This document shows positions 30,900 through 34,218 of a stretch of DNA of 34,218 nucleotides, piece by piece. The notes below the pieces were generated by a model. That model worked only from the letters and a program-made list of their open reading frames with translations, was not told the origin of the DNA and ran no database searches. The DNA comes from Phialocephala subalpina (Eukaryota; Ascomycota; Leotiomycetes; Helotiales; Mollisiaceae), in the NCBI GenBank assembly GCA_900073065.1, contig FJOG01000038.1:420180-454397 (forward strand), in the 5' to 3' direction. The stretch's first letter is position 1. Each line of letters starts with the position of its first letter. A program made the position numbers and the translations under genes.

Positions 30900-33486
30900 A
30901 TGCCCCTAATGAAGGCAGACCAAGCCTGCAAGGAATGCCGGAGACGGAAATCTAAGTGCAATAGAGGCATTCCGACTTGTAGCCTTTGCATTCGATATCG
31001 AAGACACTGCCTTTACGAGAAACACTCGAGGACGCCTTTGACACGGAAGTACGCCAGAGCCCGATTCTCGAGAGTGACAATGCTAACAGAAGAACAGACA
31101 TTTGACGGAAGTCGAAGAGAGGCTGGAAAGGGCTGAGGCTCTGTTGGCAAGAGCACGTCTGCTACCACCCCGGACTTCCCAGCCTGCTCCGTCTCCAGAT
31201 GACTTCGACTCCCTTGTCCCTCTCATTCAACATGACCTATCAGCCACTTTCGACTTTTCGAATCTCGAAGACCCATTCTCAGGCTCGAGCAACCCCTTCA
31301 CGCCAAATTTGACAAATTTTCAGCAAGATGAAGCCCCGCAGTACTTCAATCCAGTAGCGAGTCACGTGTCCGCGGATTCGCTGCCACACCATGTCACAAG
31401 CTCAACGCATGCTTCGAATGTCCTTCCGGATCGTGACTTCTACCAAAACGCCGAAGCAGCCACTACCGAAGACCACACCTCATCAAGTCTTCTCGAGTGT
31501 CCTCCTATGGATGATTTTGAATGGGACGAGAGGCATGTACCTTTCAGAGAATTGGCAGATCAAGACCTGTCGTCTTGGGCTTCAAAGTCCAGTGAAAATG
31601 GGGAGATTCAGGAAAATGTAATTGACGGGATGGCTTCATTGACAGTAGATGACAGAGAAGCTGGTTACCTCGGGGTTGCATCCGGAGCTGCGTTACTCCG
31701 AATCATCGACCCTCTTCCTGCCTCTCGCAAGAAAGCTACCAGCTCACGGCATCGACTTGAAAGATTCTCATCCGGATCTGCAGCTATGACAGCACCACTT
31801 TATGAGCAGCCAAATCCCAATCGACAAATCCTCGACTCAATGATCGACTCATATTTTAGAGTGTATCATCTGAACTACCCAATTGTCCATGAACCAACCT
31901 TCAGGGCGCAATACTCGGAAGTCATTCCTCGACCCAATGGGGACTGTTGGATCATATTGGCGTATGTCGTCGCCGCCATTGGTGTCTTCACGACAGCAAC
32001 ATCATCACTGGATAACACTGATCTCACTCTTTTCGCTCAGGCGAAATCGCTCTTCTCAATCAACTTCCTGGAAGCCGGGAATCTGACACTAGTACAAGCA
32101 TTGACTTTGATCTCCAACTATCAACAGAAACGGAACATGCCAAACAGCGGCTACAACTACACTGGCTTGGCACACCGCATGGCGATGGGACTCGGGTTGC
32201 ACAAAGAATTCCAAGGATGGAATATTTCTCCTCTGAAAATGGAGATTAGAAGACGAGTGTGGTGGTCACTATGCGTCTTTGAGTATGTGAAATTCTTCCC
32301 TTAATTTGAAGAGATAATCGGAGCCGAACTCTGCTCCTCAGCTCCTCGACTCCCAAAGCATATTTCAAATCACATACTGACTTATCTACAGTGTTGGAGC
32401 CACCATCACCTTTAGCAGGCCTATGACTTGGCCCTGGAGAGGCAGTGAAGTTGCATTGCCAATAAATATTAGCGATCGGGTAAGAAACCAATGTCCCAGG
32501 TCCTGTCGCTTACTGACTCGGAGTATAGGAACTGACTGCGAGCTCAAAATCCTACCCACCTGAAATTGCCGAGATCACTCCATACACAGCCGTCCGCACT
32601 CAAGCCAACTTCCACAGAATCACCAATCGAATTTACACACGCGTCATATCTAAACCACTCTCGACTGCGAAAGAACTTCTTGATCTGGATGACACTCTCA
32701 TCGGTGATTGGCTTTATAAGCTACCTCCGTATTTCAACGAGCAGTCTTCTATCCCTCCCAAATACGGGTTCGCCCATGCAGTGATGAGGTGGCGATACCG
32801 AAATCTGCGTATAATCATGTACCGACCTTTCGTGATCCGAAAGGCTTTGTATCGGGCCAGTCAACAAGACGATTCGATAGAAAGTAGCAAAACCTATGAA
32901 CGGTGCTTGGAGGAGGCGAGGTCTAGTATCGTTGCAATCAGCGAATTTTGGAAGACGAATGAACATACGAGGGTCGCAGCTTGGTATGCCTTGTAGGTGC
33001 ATGGGTCGAAATGCCTTCTCGTTTTGTGGGACTGACCACATCTCCAGATACTTCCTCTTCCAGGCTGCATTGATACCATGCATTTGCCTTCGCAACTCAC
33101 CTCTCTCGCCTCAAGCTCCTGACTGGCGTTCCCAGGTGCGCACAACTCTTGCCACACTCACGGCTCTGTCCTCCGTCAACTCCTCTTCTCCCCGATGCCA
33201 CCAAGTCATCCTCAAACTTTGTGAGCCTTTCCTTCAACACGACGACCTTATCGGGGAAGAAACAGGGGACACCAATGCAGAGCAAGGGCTTGCGGACCAC
33301 GAAGACGGTCAACATGGACTTGGAATGAGTCCGATCGACGAGAGCCCCCAGACCCAGATGAACAACATGTACCCTATGATGTGGCCAAATATAAATGCAT
33401 ACGAGGCGGACATAGTCATGCAGGATGATGCTTGGATGGAATTTTTGAGGGGTGCGAACCCAGACTTTGGGGATGTTGGAAGTTGA
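30900..33486 (+). CDS. Gal4-type Zn2Cys6 transcription factor
   Basis: Five exons (introns 31049-31097, 32283-32391, 32480-32528, 32993-33047) give 774 residues with all phases consistent. The zinc cluster at residues 10-37 has the canonical C-x2-C-x6-C-x6-C-x2-C-x6-C spacing (CKECRRRKSKC ... CSLC ... C). Directly after it comes TPLTRKHLTEVEERLERAEA, which matches the linker and dimerisation helix of Gal4/Lac9 closely; exon 2 begins inside this element. The middle region carries the fungal transcription-factor domain (IDSYFRVYHLNYPIVHEPTF, then GLAHRMAMGLGLHKEF, RRRVWWSLCVFD). The C-terminus is acidic and ends DDAWMEFLRGANPDFGD, a likely activation segment. Nuclear regulator, probably of the adjacent transporter and dehydrogenases. 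ATG 30900 or 30909 both leave the cluster intact. Confidence 0.92.
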
Positions 33487-33550
33487 GATGAAGACCAAAG
33501 TTGCGCTTTCCTCGAACATCGGAGCACTAAGAAAAAAGAGGTTTTCAAAC

Positions 33551-33680
33551 TTATCAAACTTGAAACGCAACTTACAGAGCGTCTTATTACTTCCGAAAAC
33601 AAATAGAGAAGAGTTATCAAACTTGAGTAGGAAGGCGCAAGGGGTCTCGCTATTACCAAAAAGGTAATCAAATCCAAAAG
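33551..33680. repeat. degenerate tandem repeat after the regulator
   Basis: TTATCAAACTTGA occurs at 33551-33563 and again at 33614-33626, each followed by a similar CGCAA...TATTAC stretch, giving two imperfect units of about 63 nt. It lies in the 3' flank just before the AT-rich island and may be an old duplicated fragment. Confidence 0.5.
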
Positions 33681-33689
33681 GATTAATTG

Positions 33690-34218
33690 CTTTATAGAAT
33701 TATCGAGAAGGAAACTCTTTATATATATATCTCTCTTTGAGTAAACTAATTAACTTTGCACGTGATATATTTATTATATAATTACTTTCAATATAATTTT
33801 AATTATTTAATCAAAGTAAAACTTTTTCTAAAAATATTATTTCTTTTTCTTTTGAATTAGGATTTTAAAATTCCGCGATTTAAATTAAATTATAATTATT
33901 ATTTTTATATATTTATATAATATAATTTTTAAAAGCGTTTATATTTCCATTATTATATTAATATATAATTACGAAATTAATCGTATAAAATAAATATTTA
34001 AAAAGAAAATCTTTAAATAATTCCAAATTTATATTATAGAAAAATTATAAATAAACGCCTAATTATAAATAAAATTAATTAGAATATAAATTATTTAAAA
34101 AATTAAAAATATAAGATATAATAATAAAGTTTTTTTTATAATCCCAATTATTCGATTTATGCGAATTATTTTATTGGTTCGCCAATTATTTTATTAATTT
34201 TAAAAACCAATTAAACCC
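33690..34218. repeat. AT-rich RIP-type island (right flank)
   Basis: Like the left end, this is almost pure A/T with few CpA or TpG and no coding frame. It begins about 200 nt after the stop of the Gal4-type regulator and continues past the window. The last about 80 nt are somewhat less extreme. The starting element is not recognisable. Confidence 0.75.

Overview
The window looks like a filamentous ascomycete (Pezizomycotina) chromosome segment. Genes carry short GT-AG introns (mostly 47-114 nt), often with a CTAAC/CTGAC-like branch site just before the acceptor. The protein families are typical of the group: Zn2Cys6 regulator, GH76 mannanase, epoxide hydrolase with an N-terminal EHN-type segment, sugar-porter and DHA-type MFS, Ser-rich single-pass surface protein. 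Both ends (about 1-560 and 33,690-34,218) are extremely AT-rich, with CpA/TpG nearly absent while CpG survives, as expected after repeat-induced point mutation (RIP). The window is therefore a roughly 33 kb gene island between two AT islands. One assembly gap (N, 12,309-12,893) interrupts it.

Layout, left to right. 0.57-1.5 kb: Tc1/mariner-type transposase remnant with nonsense codons of RIP type. 2.9-5.7 kb (-): multi-intron 2OG-Fe(II) oxygenase gene with good splice sites but two frameshifts and a stop. 6.0-6.6 kb (-): GrpB/UPF0157 protein. 6.9-7.9 kb (-): broken helical/coiled-coil gene. 8.1-9.7 kb (-): seven-exon epoxide hydrolase with one unexplained phase conflict. 10.0-11.1 kb (-): cysteine-rich Ser-stalk membrane protein. 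13.0-14.5 kb (-): GPI-type GH76 endo-alpha-1,6-mannanase with an 18-nt microexon. 15.5-19.3 kb (+): 1,216-residue AT-hook/BRCT nuclear protein. 19.7-21.5 kb (+): DHA-type MFS drug antiporter pseudogene. 22.2-23.0 kb (+): small secreted repeat protein. 23.0-23.5 kb: perfect 2 x 250 bp tandem duplication.

From 23.5 to 33.5 kb lies the most coherent unit, a candidate sugar-alcohol/sugar catabolic cluster: SDR-1 (-, lacking its last exon at the tandem duplication), zinc polyol dehydrogenase (-, intact), SDR-2 (+, one frameshift), sugar-porter MFS (+, intact) and a Gal4-type Zn2Cys6 regulator (+, intact). The regulator carries a Gal4-like linker and dimerisation segment, and the divergent promoter between the polyol dehydrogenase and SDR-2 contains CGG-N11-CCG, the spacing bound by Gal4. 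I propose that transporter, dehydrogenase and SDRs form one regulon. The substrate cannot be read from sequence.

A second theme is decay. Several accessory genes show frameshifts or C-to-T-type stops although every splice site still works, while the 3.65 kb BRCT coding region, GH76, polyol dehydrogenase, sugar porter and regulator are frame-perfect. This contrast argues against a uniform sequencing error rate, but resequencing is needed to settle it.
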